Shown: positions 34,720 through 47,538, counted from the first letter of the stretch. The stretch is DNA of 64,000 nucleotides from Comamonas testosteroni (GCF_030505195.1 NZ_CP129672.1:1302001-1366000); one strand, 5' to 3'. Numbers and translations: made by a program. Notes: a model not told the origin generated them from the letters alone.

Positions 34720-36188
34720 CCTCCCCCACGACCCAGCAGCCGCCACCGCTGAGCGCAGGCTCCTGGAAGAACTCGCTGCGCCTGAGACTGCTGGCGGGCG
34801 CCCTGATCTGGGTGCTGGCAGCACTGCTGCTCACGGGATGGGGCCTGCGCACGCTGTTTGCCGAGCATCTGACCCAGCAGCTGCGCGGCCAGCTGGTGGC
34901 CAAGCTCGACCGGCTCAGCGGCGCCGTCAACTATCAGCCCGATCAGGCCGTCCCGGTCACGGTCTCGCCCTTCTCCGGCGACCCCTTGCTGCAGCAGCCG
35001 CTGTCGGGCATGTACTGGCAGGTGGACCAGCTTGACGCTGCCGGCCAGCAGACGGTTCAGGCCGGCATCCAGCGTTCGCGCTCGCTCTGGGACCAAACCC
35101 TGGACTGGCCTTTCTTCAAGGCCGACAAGGTCTGGGAGCCCACCCTGCCCCTGCATGCACCGGCCAGCTATGGCCATATGTCGGACGGCAATGGCAACAC
35201 CCTGGTGATCGTGACGCGTACCGTGCAGCTGCCCGAGGCCGGTGCCCCGCCGCTGCGCCTGATGATTGCTGCCGACGCGGCCATGCTGGCCACGCCGCTG
35301 CAGCGCTTTACCAAGATGCTGGTGGCCGCGCTGTGCATGCTGGCAGCGGGGCTGATCGCCGCCGTGGTCGTGCAGCTGCAGCTGGCACTGGCTCCGCTGG
35401 CTGCCCTGCGCCGTCAGCTGGCCGCCGTGAGCCAGGGCGAAGCGTCTGAAATCAGGGGAGAGCACCCGGCCGAAATCATGCCCCTGGTTCAGGAGTTCAA
35501 CCATGTGCTGCGCATGAATGCCGAGATGGTGGAGCGGGCCCGCACCCAGGCGGGCAATCTAGCCCATGCGGTCAACACCCCGCTGAGCATCATGGGCAAC
35601 GCGGCGGCGCAGCAGGACAGCCCGCTGGCGACCCTGGTGCGCGAGCAGGTCGCCAGTGCCAGCCGCCAGGTCGAATACCACCTGGCCCGCGCCCGTGCCG
35701 CAGCAGCAGCGGCGCAGCAGGGCCATGGCCTGCGCACCGCGCTGGCCGGCCCGCTGCACTCCCTGGTGCACACCATGGACAAGCTGCATGCGGCGCGCAG
35801 CATACGCTTCGAGCTGCAGGGGGATGCCTCGCAATGGGACTTCAAGGGCGACGTGCAGGACCTGATGGAGATGCTGGGCAATCTGCTGGACAACGCCGGC
35901 AAATGGGCCAGATCGAAGGTCGTGCTGAAAGTACAGCCACTCGCCAATGACAACCAACAGCTGACGCTGTGCATAGACGATGACGGCCCGGGCATTGCGC
36001 CCGAGTTGCGCGAGCGCATCTTTGCCCGCGGAGAGCGGCTTGACGAACAGCGTCCCGGAGCCGGCCTGGGCCTGGACATCGTGCGCGATCTGGTTCAGAC
36101 CTATGGCGGCAGCATCCAGGCTCTGCCCTCGCCGCTGGGCGGGCTGCGCATGCAGCTGCAACTGCCGGGCACCAGGCACCAGGACTGA
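34701..36188 (+). CDS. Sensor histidine kinase, PhoQ/QseC-like
   Basis: 495 residues: membrane helices at about 28-48 and 205-228 enclosing a periplasmic sensor of about 155 residues, a HAMP-like linker, a dimerisation helix with His289 in GNLAHAVNTPLSIM, then the ATPase domain with N box (GNLLDNAGKWA), G1 (DDDGPGIAP) and GAGLGLDIVRDL. The overlap with the regulator gene supports co-translation. The histidine motif lacks the usual HELRTPL form and reads HAVNTPL, as in PhoQ-like kinases. The ligand may be cations or envelope stress, given the PepSY neighbours; this is inference. Confidence 0.93.
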   Translation: MSEHTLTSPTTQQPPPLSAGSWKNSLRLRLLAGALIWVLAALLLTGWGLRTLFAEHLTQQLRGQLVAKLDRLSGAVNYQPDQAVPVTVSPFSGDPLLQQPLSGMYWQVDQLDAAGQQTVQAGIQRSRSLWDQTLDWPFFKADKVWEPTLPLHAPASYGHMSDGNGNTLVIVTRTVQLPEAGAPPLRLMIAADAAMLATPLQRFTKMLVAALCMLAAGLIAAVVVQLQLALAPLAALRRQLAAVSQGEASEIRGEHPAEIMPLVQEFNHVLRMNAEMVERARTQAGNLAHAVNTPLSIMGNAAAQQDSPLATLVREQVASASRQVEYHLARARAAAAAAQQGHGLRTALAGPLHSLVHTMDKLHAARSIRFELQGDASQWDFKGDVQDLMEMLGNLLDNAGKWARSKVVLKVQPLANDNQQLTLCIDDDGPGIAPELRERIFARGERLDEQRPGAGLGLDIVRDLVQTYGGSIQALPSPLGGLRMQLQLPGTRHQD

Positions 36189-36194
36189 GGTCGA

Positions 36195-37013
36195 TCAAAG
36201 ACTGCGCAGCACCTGCGCCAGGGTATCGGCCTGGGGAAACAGCCAATCGGAGAGCAGCCCCAGCGCCACCGCCGCGACCAGGGCGCCCAGCACGGGCTTC
36301 CAGCTGATGCGCAAGGCTGCCAGCAGCCAGCCTTCGCGCTCCACCACATACAGGACTCGGGTCATCAGCAGCGCAAACGCCACCTCTACCGCCACGGTCA
36401 GAAACAGATCGGCACCGAACACCAGCCACACCAGCGAGCCCATGCCCGTGACCGCCACCAGCAGGACGGCAAAAATCAGCATGACCGGCACGAGCACCAC
36501 CGCGCCTTCATCGAGCCCGTCCAGCCCCGACACATCGACATCGGGCAGCTCCAGGCCCGATGACGCAGGCGCGATATCAGCCACGGCAGCGCCATCGTCC
36601 CAGTGGCCGCCGGCACCGCCGCCGCCGTAGAAGCCACCCTGCCCGCTTTCAAAGCCCGCAGTATCCGCAGCATCGGCACTGCCTGATCTACCGCCGGAGC
36701 CGGGAACATCGACTCCGGCATCGCCCGTATCCCAGTCGCGGCGCAGCATGCAGCCGGCCCACAGGCGCACCAGCAACAGATAAAGCAGATAGCCGCAGGC
36801 CAGCGCCAGCCCATAGCGCAGCCCCATGCTGTGCACACCGGCATGCAGCAGGCACAGACTGATCAGGGACATGGCCGCCAGACTCAGGCCGCCGGTCACA
36901 GCGGCATGCAGACGCAGCCAGTGGCGTTTTTGCAGGTGCCGCCGCATGTGTTGGTCGCTGCCCAGCTGCACCTTGGTCCAGGAGGCTGAGCGGCGGCGGC
37001 TCTGGCGGTTCAT
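36195..37013 (-). CDS. Membrane protein of unknown function with Gly/Asp-rich loop
   Basis: 272 residues. Basic N-terminus (MNRQSRRRSASW), two hydrophobic helices (about 38-58 and 66-87), a long soluble loop rich in Gly, Ser and Asp (about 95-170), then helices at about 173-215 and 240-258. I do not recognise a family. The stop lies seven bp from that of the kinase gene, in convergent orientation. It precedes dut with a 30 bp gap to the dut stop on the same strand, so read-through from dut is likely. Confidence 0.7.
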   Translation of the reverse strand: MNRQSRRRSASWTKVQLGSDQHMRRHLQKRHWLRLHAAVTGGLSLAAMSLISLCLLHAGVHSMGLRYGLALACGYLLYLLLVRLWAGCMLRRDWDTGDAGVDVPGSGGRSGSADAADTAGFESGQGGFYGGGGAGGHWDDGAAVADIAPASSGLELPDVDVSGLDGLDEGAVVLVPVMLIFAVLLVAVTGMGSLVWLVFGADLFLTVAVEVAFALLMTRVLYVVEREGWLLAALRISWKPVLGALVAAVALGLLSDWLFPQADTLAQVLRSL

Positions 37014-37043
37014 GGGGCGCGAGGTACGTGCCTTTGGGCAGGC

Positions 37044-37493
37044 TTACTGCTTGCCGGTAGAGCCGTAGCCGCCTTCGCCGCGCTCGCTGGCATCGGCAAA
37101 GTCATCCACCAGATTGAACTGTGCCTGCACCACGGGCACGATGACCAATTGGGCCAGACGGTCCATGGGCTGCAGCGTGAAGGCGGTCTGCGAACGGTTC
37201 CAGGCGCTGACCATGAGCTGGCCCTGGTAGTCGGAGTCGATCAGACCGACCAGATTGCCCAGCACGATGCCGTGCTTGTGGCCCATGCCCGAGCGCGGCA
37301 GGATCAGCGCCGCGTAATGGGGGTCCTTGAGGTGCATGGCCATGCCGGTGGGGATCAGCTGCCACTGGCCGGGCTCCAGCGTCACGGGCGCATCGATGCA
37401 GGCGCGCAGGTCCAGGCCGGCGCTGCCGGCAGTGGCGTAGGCGGGCAGGTTGTCGCGCAGGCGCGCATCGAGAATCTTTACATCAACATTCAT
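37044..37493 (-). CDS. dut: dUTP diphosphatase
   Basis: Homotrimeric dUTPase hydrolysing dUTP to dUMP, supplying thymidylate precursor and keeping uracil out of DNA. 149 residues with all five family motifs: AGLDLRA (motif 1), [11 protein letters not shown] (2), GLIDSDYQG (3), [10 protein letters not shown] (4) and the C-terminal P-loop-like [11 protein letters not shown] (5). ATG 37493. It is in the common coaBC-dut neighbourhood, on the same strand as coaBC. Confidence 0.97.
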   Translation of the reverse strand: MNVDVKILDARLRDNLPAYATAGSAGLDLRACIDAPVTLEPGQWQLIPTGMAMHLKDPHYAALILPRSGMGHKHGIVLGNLVGLIDSDYQGQLMVSAWNRSQTAFTLQPMDRLAQLVIVPVVQAQFNLVDDFADASERGEGGYGSTGKQ

Positions 37494-37529
37494 AAGGGTC
37501 TGGCCAGTCTTGTCTGTCTAGATAGAAAC

Positions 37530-37551
37530 AAGGCCCGTGAGCCAGGCCTTG
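37530..37551 (-). terminator. Hairpin upstream of dut
   Basis: AAGGCC / GGGCCTT stem followed on the minus strand by TTGTTTCT. It would end transcription from the hypothetical gene before dut, or attenuate it. Confidence 0.55.
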
Positions 37552-37644
37552 CCTTCATTGCGGCAGCTGCCGTGCAGCCGCCAGCGGTTTTCCGAAGGGC
37601 GCCATTGTGCCCTGTGCCGGGCAGGCGTCGGCCCCTGGTGCCTG

Positions 37645-38172
37645 TCAGCGGCCTTGCAGGCGCTTGAGCACGCCGCCCACCAGCGACATCAGACCCATGA
37701 TGGCAAGCAGCACGCCAAAGCCCTGGATGAACTGGGAGAGGATCATCCCGCCCACGATCAGCGCCAGCGAGCCCGGAGACACCCAGGGCTTGCGAGCGTT
37801 CTGAGCGTTCTGAGCCTTCTGTCCCTCGATCTCGCGCTCCATGGCCTTGAAGCGCTGCTGCGCCTCCTGCTTGGTCACGGCCGTATTGGGGCGCCGTGCA
37901 GCAGCCGTGCGCTGGGCCGGCTGAGCGGCCGCCGTGGTTCGCGCTCCCGGCATCTGCTGCGCCTGCTCGGCCATGTCGCGCGCCTTCTGCAAGGTGTTGC
38001 GCAGCTGGGACATGGGCGAGGCGGCCTGGGAGCCGGGCGTGACGACTGCGGTCTGAATCGCTCCGTCGATGCTGCGCAGCGTGCGGCGGTACTCGGGACT
38101 GGCTCGCATCAGCTGATCCACATAAGCCACATAGTCGCCATTGCGCGGGCCTTCATAGCTGGAGAGATTCAT
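37645..38172 (-). CDS. Membrane-anchored protein of unknown function
   Basis: 175-residue protein. The N-terminal 50 residues look folded (YEGPRNGDYVAYVDQLMRAS), the centre is a helical, Ala/Gln/Arg-rich coiled-coil-like stretch (55-125), and the C-terminus has one or two hydrophobic helices (about 132-165) and a basic end (LKRLQGR). I do not recognise a family. It is 23 bp downstream of coaBC on the same strand. Confidence 0.7.
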   Translation of the reverse strand: MNLSSYEGPRNGDYVAYVDQLMRASPEYRRTLRSIDGAIQTAVVTPGSQAASPMSQLRNTLQKARDMAEQAQQMPGARTTAAAQPAQRTAAARRPNTAVTKQEAQQRFKAMEREIEGQKAQNAQNARKPWVSPGSLALIVGGMILSQFIQGFGVLLAIMGLMSLVGGVLKRLQGR

Positions 38173-38195
38173 GTTCGGACTCCTGGGATCACGGG

Positions 38196-39422
38196 TCAGG
38201 GACGCTTGGCGCTCAGGCGCTGCGCAATTTCATCGACCAGCTGGCGCGCCAGCACGTCCTTGCTGGCATGGGGCAGCTCCTTGGAGCCCTGATCGTCGAT
38301 CAGCAGCAGGGCATTGTCGTCCTTGCCAAAGGTAGCGGGGCCGATATTGCCCACCAGCAGCGGCACGCTCTTGCGCAGGCGCTTGGCACTGGCGTGCTTG
38401 AGCAGATCATGACTTTCGGCCGCAAAGCCCACGCAATACAGCTTGCCGGACCGGGCCTGGTCGGACTGGGCCACGCCGGCAAGAATGTCGGGGTTCTCGA
38501 CAAAGTCCATGGCCGGCACATCGCCCGAGCCGTCCTTCTTGATCTTCTGATCGGAAAACTCGGCCGGACGCCAGTCGGCAACGGCAGCCGTGGCAATGAA
38601 GATCGAGGCCCCCGCCACCAGGGACTGCACGGCAGTCTGCATCTGGCGCGCCGACTGCACGTCGACGCGGGTCACGCCTCGCGGCGTGGGCAGATGCACC
38701 GGGCCGGCCACCAGCGTGACCTGGGCACCGGCCTCGCGCGCCGCTCGGGCAATCGCAAAGCCCATCTTGCCGCTTGAGAGATTGGTGATGCCGCGCACCG
38801 GATCGATCGCCTCGAAGGTCGGGCCTGCCGTCAACAGCAGATGCTGGCCCTGCAGGCTCTTGGCCGTGAAGTGCGCCGCCAGCTCCTCCATGATTTCCTC
38901 GGGCTCCAGCATGCGGCCGTCGCCGGTCTCGCCGCAGGCCTGGCTGCCATTGCCCACGCCCAGCACCTGGGCACCGTCGGCCTGCACCTGCGCCAGATTG
39001 CGCTGGGTCGCGGGGTGAGCCCACATCTCGCGGTTCATGGCCGGGGCCAGCAGCAGGGGAACGCTTTCCATAGGGCGGGCCAGGCACATCAGGCTGAGCA
39101 GCTCGTCCGAGCGACCCTGCACCAGGCGCGCGATGAAGTCCGCGCTGCAGGGTGCGATGAGAATGGCATCGGCCTCACGGCTCAGATTGATGTGGGGCAT
39201 GTTGTTGGGTTCGCGCACATCCCACTGGGAGGTGTAGACTGCGCGCCCAGAAAGCGCCTGCATGGTGACAGCCGTCATGAACTGCTCGGCTGCCTCCGTC
39301 ATGACCACCTGCACCGTGGCTCCGGCCTGGACCAGCAAGCGGCACAGCATGGCCGATTTGTAACAAGCCACGCCTCCGGAGAGACCCAGCACCAGATGTT
39401 TGCCTGCGAACACGTCATTCAT
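38196..39422 (-). CDS. coaBC: Bifunctional phosphopantothenoylcysteine decarboxylase / synthetase
   Basis: Two successive steps of coenzyme A synthesis: CTP-dependent joining of cysteine to 4'-phosphopantothenate (CoaB) and FMN-dependent decarboxylation (CoaC). 408 residues. The N-terminal flavoprotein domain has [12 protein letters not shown] and the catalytic histidine in NMPHINLSR, plus APAMNREMW; the C-terminal domain has [17 protein letters not shown] and the DFVENPDIL segment. ATG 39422 is preferred to the TTG three codons earlier. It heads a minus-strand run with the hypothetical gene and dut, and diverges from pyrG. Confidence 0.96.
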   Translation of the reverse strand: MNDVFAGKHLVLGLSGGVACYKSAMLCRLLVQAGATVQVVMTEAAEQFMTAVTMQALSGRAVYTSQWDVREPNNMPHINLSREADAILIAPCSADFIARLVQGRSDELLSLMCLARPMESVPLLLAPAMNREMWAHPATQRNLAQVQADGAQVLGVGNGSQACGETGDGRMLEPEEIMEELAAHFTAKSLQGQHLLLTAGPTFEAIDPVRGITNLSSGKMGFAIARAAREAGAQVTLVAGPVHLPTPRGVTRVDVQSARQMQTAVQSLVAGASIFIATAAVADWRPAEFSDQKIKKDGSGDVPAMDFVENPDILAGVAQSDQARSGKLYCVGFAAESHDLLKHASAKRLRKSVPLLVGNIGPATFGKDDNALLLIDDQGSKELPHASKDVLARQLVDEIAQRLSAKRP

Positions 39423-39445
39423 GCTGCGCAATTTATCAGACCTGA

Positions 39446-41197
<1,752 letters not shown>

Positions 41198-41229
41198 TTC
41201 CCTTCCTCCGGAATCAATCCTTAAATAGG

Positions 41230-41305
41230 AGCTGCCAGCGCTTGAAAATCAATGACTTCAGCATCAAATGATGTTGAAGTCATTCAATATAGAGCGCTGA
41301 CAGCT
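41230..41305. repeat. 76-bp near-perfect nested palindrome between pyrG and kdsA
   Basis: Outer arms AGCTGCCAGCGCT (41230-41242) and AGCGCTGACAGCT (41293-41305); inner arms AATGACTTCAGCATCA (41251-41266) and TGATGTTGAAGTCATT (41269-41284) pair at 15 of 16 positions. The right arm is followed by TCAGTTTTT, so it might terminate transcription, but the size and nested form exceed an ordinary terminator. Confidence 0.9.
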
Positions 41306-41347
41306 TCAGTTTTTGAAGCATGCGCGGCGTGCAAAAAGGAACCCACC

Positions 41348-42205
41348 ATGAAACTCTGCGGCTTTGATATTGGTCTGGACAAGCGCTTCTTTCTGATCGC
41401 CGGCCCTTGCGTGGTCGAATCCGAACAGCTGCAGATGGACGTGGCCGGACAACTCAAGGAAATCACCGCCTCGCTGGGCATCCACTTCATCTTCAAGAGC
41501 AGCTTCGACAAGGCCAACCGCTCCTCGGGCACCAGCTTTCGCGGCCCCGGCATGGAAAAAGGCCTGGAGATCCTCGCCAAGGTGAAAAAGGAATTGAACG
41601 TGCCCATCCTCACCGATGTGCACACCGAAGCCGAAGTGCCCTATGTGGCATCTGTCGTCGACATGCTCCAGACCCCCGCCTTCCTGTGCCGCCAGACGGA
41701 CTTCATCCGCGCCGTGGCCCAGTCGGGCAAGCCCGTGAACATCAAGAAGGGCCAGTTCCTGGCCCCGCATGACATGAAGAATGTCATCGACAAGGCCCGT
41801 GCTGCGGCGGTGGAAGCGGGCCTGCCCGCAGACAGCTTCACGGCCTGCGAACGCGGCGCCAGCTTTGGCTACAACAACCTGGTCAGCGACATGCGCTCGC
41901 TGGCCATCATGCGCGAGACCGGTGCCCCTGTCGTGTTCGACGCCACCCACAGCGTGCAGCTGCCCGGCGGCAACGGCACCTCCAGCGGCGGCATGCGCGA
42001 GATGGTGCCCGTGCTCTCGCGTGCGGCCGTGGCCGTAGGCGTGGCAGGCCTGTTCATGGAAACCCACCCCGATCCCTGCAACGCCCTGTCCGACGGCCCC
42101 AATGCCGTACCGCTCAAGCACATGAAGGCCCTGCTCGAAACCCTGGTGGCGCTGGACGATGTGACCAAGCGCAACGGCTTCCTGGAAGACCACTTCCAGG
42201 CCTGA
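41348..42205 (+). CDS. kdsA: 3-deoxy-8-phosphooctulonate synthase (KDO-8-P synthase)
   Basis: Condenses arabinose 5-phosphate with phosphoenolpyruvate in the lipopolysaccharide Kdo pathway. 285-residue TIM barrel with [10 protein letters not shown] at the start, [10 protein letters not shown], and the [13 protein letters not shown] loop. The strand-end [13 protein letters not shown] and the FMETHPDP motif near the end complete the active site. ATG 41348 was chosen over the upstream in-frame start, which lies within the palindrome. It is followed by a terminator and then eno. Confidence 0.97.
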   Translation: MKLCGFDIGLDKRFFLIAGPCVVESEQLQMDVAGQLKEITASLGIHFIFKSSFDKANRSSGTSFRGPGMEKGLEILAKVKKELNVPILTDVHTEAEVPYVASVVDMLQTPAFLCRQTDFIRAVAQSGKPVNIKKGQFLAPHDMKNVIDKARAAAVEAGLPADSFTACERGASFGYNNLVSDMRSLAIMRETGAPVVFDATHSVQLPGGNGTSSGGMREMVPVLSRAAVAVGVAGLFMETHPDPCNALSDGPNAVPLKHMKALLETLVALDDVTKRNGFLEDHFQA

Positions 42206-43927
<1,722 letters not shown>

Positions 43928-43934
43928 ACAAGAG

Positions 43935-44010
43935 CCCCCTGAGCCGCTTCGCGCCTTCCCCCAAAAGGGGGACGACCCCCTTGCTGCGGGGCGGCCCTTG
44001 CCCGGTGTCT
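43935..44010. repeat. Dispersed double-hairpin repeat, copy 6
   Basis: CCCCCTGAGCCGCTTCGCGC, then CCCCCAAAAGGGGG hairpin and tail TTGCTGCGGGGCGGCCCTTG. It sits seven bases after the eno stop and separates eno from ftsB. Confidence 0.9.
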
Positions 44011-44044
44011 CTTGCGAACAAGCTACTTTTAAGCCACCTTTTCT

Positions 44045-44323
44045 ATGGTCAACCGCGTCGTCTGCGTCACATTGCTGGTCTTGCTGACCGCCATTCATGC
44101 CCAGCTCTGGCTGGGCAATGGCAGCATGGCCTATGTGCACGAGTTGCAACAGCAAATCAAGGATCAATACGCGGCCAACACCCTTGAGAAATCGGAAAAC
44201 GACAGGCTGCAGTCCGAGGTCAACGACCTCAAGGACGGCCTGTCCACCGTGGAAGAAAAGGCCCGTTACGAGCTGGGCATGGTTAAACCCAATGAAATCT
44301 ATATTCAGGTTTCCAGGCGCTGA
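44045..44323 (+). CDS. ftsB: Cell division protein FtsB
   Basis: Small bitopic divisome protein that forms the FtsQ-FtsB-FtsL complex. 92 residues: short cytoplasmic start, membrane helix (about 4-22), coiled coil (about 28-70) with heptad leucines (LQQQI, LEKSENDRLQSEV, LKDGL), and the family end RYELGMVKPNEIYIQV. Its usual place next to eno supports the call. The gene overlaps the next ORF by 32 bp. Confidence 0.94.
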   Translation: MVNRVVCVTLLVLLTAIHAQLWLGNGSMAYVHELQQQIKDQYAANTLEKSENDRLQSEVNDLKDGLSTVEEKARYELGMVKPNEIYIQVSRR

Positions 44324-44834
44324 CCCTGCCCCCGCTCTGCCTCAAAGCCAGCCCCGCGCTGGCTTTGCTGCTCCTGCGCCCACTCTGGTGCTGCTGGGCG
44401 CGCCCCATGCCCTGGCACGCGGCATGGCGCATGGCCTGCTGCAGGCCCGTCTGGATGCGGGTTTGAGCAGCCCCTGGCAATGCATGGCCCCTGCGGCAGA
44501 CGATGAATGGCCGGCTGATGCCCTGGTCTATGTGCTGGGCCAGGACTGGCGCGATGCCGACCCGGATCCCGCCATCGCTCAGCAGATCAGCCGATGGCGT
44601 GCACTGCTGCAAGCACGCTCGCAGAGCTATGTGATGCTGTACGGCAGACCGTCTGCCCAATGGCAGCAACTGGCTGCCTCTGTGAAATTCACAGAACCGG
44701 CCGCAGACTGGGACTGGATTTCAAGACAGAACCCCTGGAGTTCCAGCCAGAAAATACGCCGCAAAGCCTGTGAGCAATGCGGCGATCCCGAGTGCGAACT
44801 GGCGCTGTTCGAGGCCTTGAAAAGCGCCCCCTGA
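44292..44834 (+). CDS. Protein of unknown function overlapping ftsB
   Basis: 180-residue soluble protein. ATG 44292 lies inside the ftsB 3' end. N-terminus is Pro/Ala-rich, then an alpha/beta segment (TLVLLGAPHALARGMAHGLL) and a flavodoxin- or GTPase-like strand pattern (ADALVYVLGQDW); near the C-terminus a Cys-rich piece reads CEQCGDPECE. I do not recognise a family. The last residues (KSAP) and the stop come from a copy of the dispersed repeat, which suggests that the C-terminal end was set by insertion or drift of that element. Confidence 0.65.
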   Translation: MKSIFRFPGADPAPALPQSQPRAGFAAPAPTLVLLGAPHALARGMAHGLLQARLDAGLSSPWQCMAPAADDEWPADALVYVLGQDWRDADPDPAIAQQISRWRALLQARSQSYVMLYGRPSAQWQQLAASVKFTEPAADWDWISRQNPWSSSQKIRRKACEQCGDPECELALFEALKSAP

Positions 44835-44914
44835 GGCGCCTCGCGCCTTCTGCCCTATCTCTTCTGAGCGGGAAGACACCTGCGCTGCCCGGCCTGGGCC
44901 CTTGCTGGGTGTCT
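44826..44914. repeat. Dispersed repeat, copy 7 (carries a stop codon), diverged
   Basis: GCCCCCTGAGGCGCCTCGCG with GGCGC-type hairpin, a degraded second hairpin and tail GGCCTGGGCCCTTGCTGGGTG. Its TGA is the stop of the gene at 44292-44834. Confidence 0.8.
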
Positions 44915-44956
44915 CGGCCACCATCACAGATCAATAGCCGCAAGCACCATGCTCAG

Positions 44957-45964
44957 TTACTGCACCGAGCTGGAGCTGGGCGGCTGCTTTTGCACTTCGG
45001 TGAACAGACGCGCCGCATCGATGGCGTCGAACTGGTATTGCTGACCGCAGAAGTCGCAACCCACTTCGATCTTGCCGCGCTCGGCCACAATGGACTCAAC
45101 CTCTTCCTCGCCCAGCGACGTCAGCATGGCGACCACCCGGTCACGGCTGCAGGTGCAGGCGAAACGCGGGGCCTGCTCGCCGGCCTGAGGAGCAAAGCGC
45201 AGCAGCTTCTCCTCCCAGAACAGGCGGCGCAAAATGGTCTCCACATCCAGCGTCAACAGCTCTTGCTGCGTCAGGCTGGAGGCCAGCGTGGCAACGCGGT
45301 TGTATTCCTCGTTCAGGCCCTGGGCATCGTGCTCGGCCTCGCCGCTTTCGGTGGCGGCAGCCAGATTCGCCTCGCCCTTCACAGGCATGCGCTGCAGCAT
45401 CAGGCCGGCAGCGATCTGGTCATTGGCGGCCAGCACCATCACGGTGTCGAGCTGCTCGGACTGCATCATGTAGAACTGCAGCGCATCCGACAGGCGCTCG
45501 AAGCGACCGCCAGAGCCATCGTTGAGCGGCACCACGCCCTGATAGGGGTTCTGGCCGGGCTGACGGTCCTTGGGGTCCAGCGTGACTGCGCAGCGGCCCG
45601 CGCCATGGGCATTGACCAGCTCTGCAAGCGGGGCCAACTGGCCGCGCAGGGGCAGATTGGCCTCTCCCACCAGCGATGCCGTGGCACGAAAACTCAGATC
45701 CGACTGCACTTCGGTCACGGCCAGTTTGACCGGGCCGTCACCCATGACCTGGAATACCAGCGCGCCATTGAACTTGATGCTGGACTGCATGAGCACGCCA
45801 GCCGCCGTCATCTCGCCGAGCAAGGTGCTGACGGCCTCGGGATAGGCGCCGGTATCCTTGTTGCCAGCACGGCGCTGCAGGATTTCCTGCCAGGAGTCAG
45901 TCAGGCGAACAATGGCACCACGCACGGGCAGGCCGTCAAAAATGAATTTATGCAGTTCAGACAC
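44957..45964 (-). CDS. hslO: Redox-regulated chaperone Hsp33
   Basis: Holdase activated by disulfide formation under oxidative stress. 335 residues: the N-terminal core and linker, and the zinc-binding switch with Cys270-x-Cys272 (FACTCSRD) and Cys303-x-x-Cys306 (GCDFCGQQ). ATG 45964 opens MSELHKFIFDGLPVRGAIVRL. The C-terminus is Ser/Gln-rich. The next gene upstream, the carbonic-anhydrase-like one, is 30 bp away on the same strand and so may be co-transcribed. Confidence 0.96.
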   Translation of the reverse strand: MSELHKFIFDGLPVRGAIVRLTDSWQEILQRRAGNKDTGAYPEAVSTLLGEMTAAGVLMQSSIKFNGALVFQVMGDGPVKLAVTEVQSDLSFRATASLVGEANLPLRGQLAPLAELVNAHGAGRCAVTLDPKDRQPGQNPYQGVVPLNDGSGGRFERLSDALQFYMMQSEQLDTVMVLAANDQIAAGLMLQRMPVKGEANLAAATESGEAEHDAQGLNEEYNRVATLASSLTQQELLTLDVETILRRLFWEEKLLRFAPQAGEQAPRFACTCSRDRVVAMLTSLGEEEVESIVAERGKIEVGCDFCGQQYQFDAIDAARLFTEVQKQPPSSSSVQ

Positions 45965-45994
45965 GCTAATCGATTCCGGTAAAAAGCGGGGCCC

Positions 45995-46519
45995 TCAGCC
46001 CAGCTTGCGCAAGCCGCGCTTGAAGCGGCGAGCATTTTCAACATAGTTCCTGGCGCTCTGGCGCAGACCTTCGATCTGCTCGGGCGATAGCTGGCGCACG
46101 ACCTTGGCGGGGCTGCCGATGATCATGGAGCCGTCGGGAAATTCCTTACCCTCGGTCACCAGCGAGCCTGCGCCGACCAGGCAGTTCCTGCCGATCCTGG
46201 CACCGTTGAGCACCACTGCACCGATTCCGATGAGCGAGCCATCGCCAATCGAGCAGCCATGGAGCATTACTTGGTGGCCAATCGTCACATTGCAACCCAC
46301 CGTGAGCGGCTTGCCGAAATCGGCATGCAGCACGCTGGCATCCTGGATGTTGGAGCCCGCGCCAATGCTGATGTCTTCGGTATCCCCACGGATGACGACT
46401 CCGAACCAGACGCTGGCGTCCTTGTCCAGCTTGACGCGGCCCATGACCTCGGCGCTGTCAGCCACCCAGGCGGTCTCGTCGATCTGCGGCGCAACGCCGT
46501 CGAGCTCGTAAATTGCCAT
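45995..46519 (-). CDS. Gamma-carbonic-anhydrase family protein
   Basis: 174-residue left-handed beta-helix protein (YrdA/PaaY type) built from hexapeptide repeats such as [19 protein letters not shown] and [13 protein letters not shown]. Zinc-ligand histidines typical of the family are visible ([17 protein letters not shown]). True carbonic anhydrase activity is unproven in many members. It diverges from the DUF455 gene, 50 bp between starts, and precedes hslO on the same strand. Confidence 0.9.
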   Translation of the reverse strand: MAIYELDGVAPQIDETAWVADSAEVMGRVKLDKDASVWFGVVIRGDTEDISIGAGSNIQDASVLHADFGKPLTVGCNVTIGHQVMLHGCSIGDGSLIGIGAVVLNGARIGRNCLVGAGSLVTEGKEFPDGSMIIGSPAKVVRQLSPEQIEGLRQSARNYVENARRFKRGLRKLG

Positions 46520-46569
46520 CTGCTTGTCTCCCAGTGGGTTGCTTCTTGATAGAACCTAGAATTGTAGGG

Positions 46570-47376
46570 ATGGAGTTACGTCATCGCGCGCTAGAGGTCT
46601 TGTGCCTTGCAGACCCTGAAGAAAAAGCTGCTGCAGCCATTGATCTGCATGCACAAAAAGCTCTCTATTCGATAGCAGAAACAGCACCGACACTGCGCAT
46701 CCCCGAATCCGAGCTTCCCGGCCGCCCGGCCCGGCCCGAGCTCAAGCACCACACGGCCGTGGCGCGCCGCTCGCCTGCCACCGTCGAAGGCCGTGCCGTG
46801 CTCATCCATGCGATTGCGCATATAGAGTTCAATGCCATCAACCTCGCACTGGACGCCGTCTGGCGCTTTGACGGCATGCCCGGGCAGTACTACCACGACT
46901 GGCTGCAGGTGGCCGCCGAGGAGGCCAAGCATTTCCGCCTGCTGCGCGACCACCTGCGCCAGCACCATGGACAGGACTATGGAGACCATCCGGCACACCA
47001 GGGCCTGTGGACCATGTGCGAAAAAACGGCAGACGACATCGTGGCCCGCATGGCTCTGGTTCCCAGAACCCTGGAGGCGCGCGGCCTGGACGCCACGCCG
47101 CAAATCCAGAACAAGCTGCGCAACACCCATGCGCCCGATGCGCTGGTGGCCTGCGACATTCTGGACATCATCCTGCGCGAGGAAGTGGGCCATGTGGCCA
47201 TAGGCAATCACTGGTACCGCTGGCTGTGCGAGAAAAACAGCCTGGACCCCGAGTCGTTGTACCTGGAGCTGACAAAGCGCTATGAAGCGCCGCGCCTGCG
47301 CCCGCCCTTCAACGAAAAGGCACGCCGAGCCGCAGGCTTCACCGCGACCGAGATCGCCTGGCTGCAACAGATCTAG
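46570..47376 (+). CDS. DUF455 family ferritin-like protein
   Basis: 268 residues. The conserved helical core carries repeated Glu/His pairs (FNAINLALDAVWRF, AEEAKHFRLLRDHL and REEVGHVAIGNHWY) that match a ferritin-like diiron or dimetal site; the opening ELRHRALEVLCLADPEEK is typical of DUF455. Function is not established; members occur near tRNA-modification and fatty-acid genes. ATG 46570 gives the standard N-terminus; an upstream in-frame start at 46513 overlaps the divergent gene. Confidence 0.88.
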   Translation: MELRHRALEVLCLADPEEKAAAAIDLHAQKALYSIAETAPTLRIPESELPGRPARPELKHHTAVARRSPATVEGRAVLIHAIAHIEFNAINLALDAVWRFDGMPGQYYHDWLQVAAEEAKHFRLLRDHLRQHHGQDYGDHPAHQGLWTMCEKTADDIVARMALVPRTLEARGLDATPQIQNKLRNTHAPDALVACDILDIILREEVGHVAIGNHWYRWLCEKNSLDPESLYLELTKRYEAPRLRPPFNEKARRAAGFTATEIAWLQQI

Positions 47377-47538
47377 GTATTTTTTGCTTGACTCGAATCA
47401 AGAACCGTCGGCAAGCAAGGCCTGCGAGCCGAAGTTGTTGGCACAAACGGCCTGAACGCACAAAGCTGACACTATGATCAGCTCGTTCTTACAATAGCCG
47501 CCACAGCCAACCATTTCCCACACAGACGTCATGCAGCA

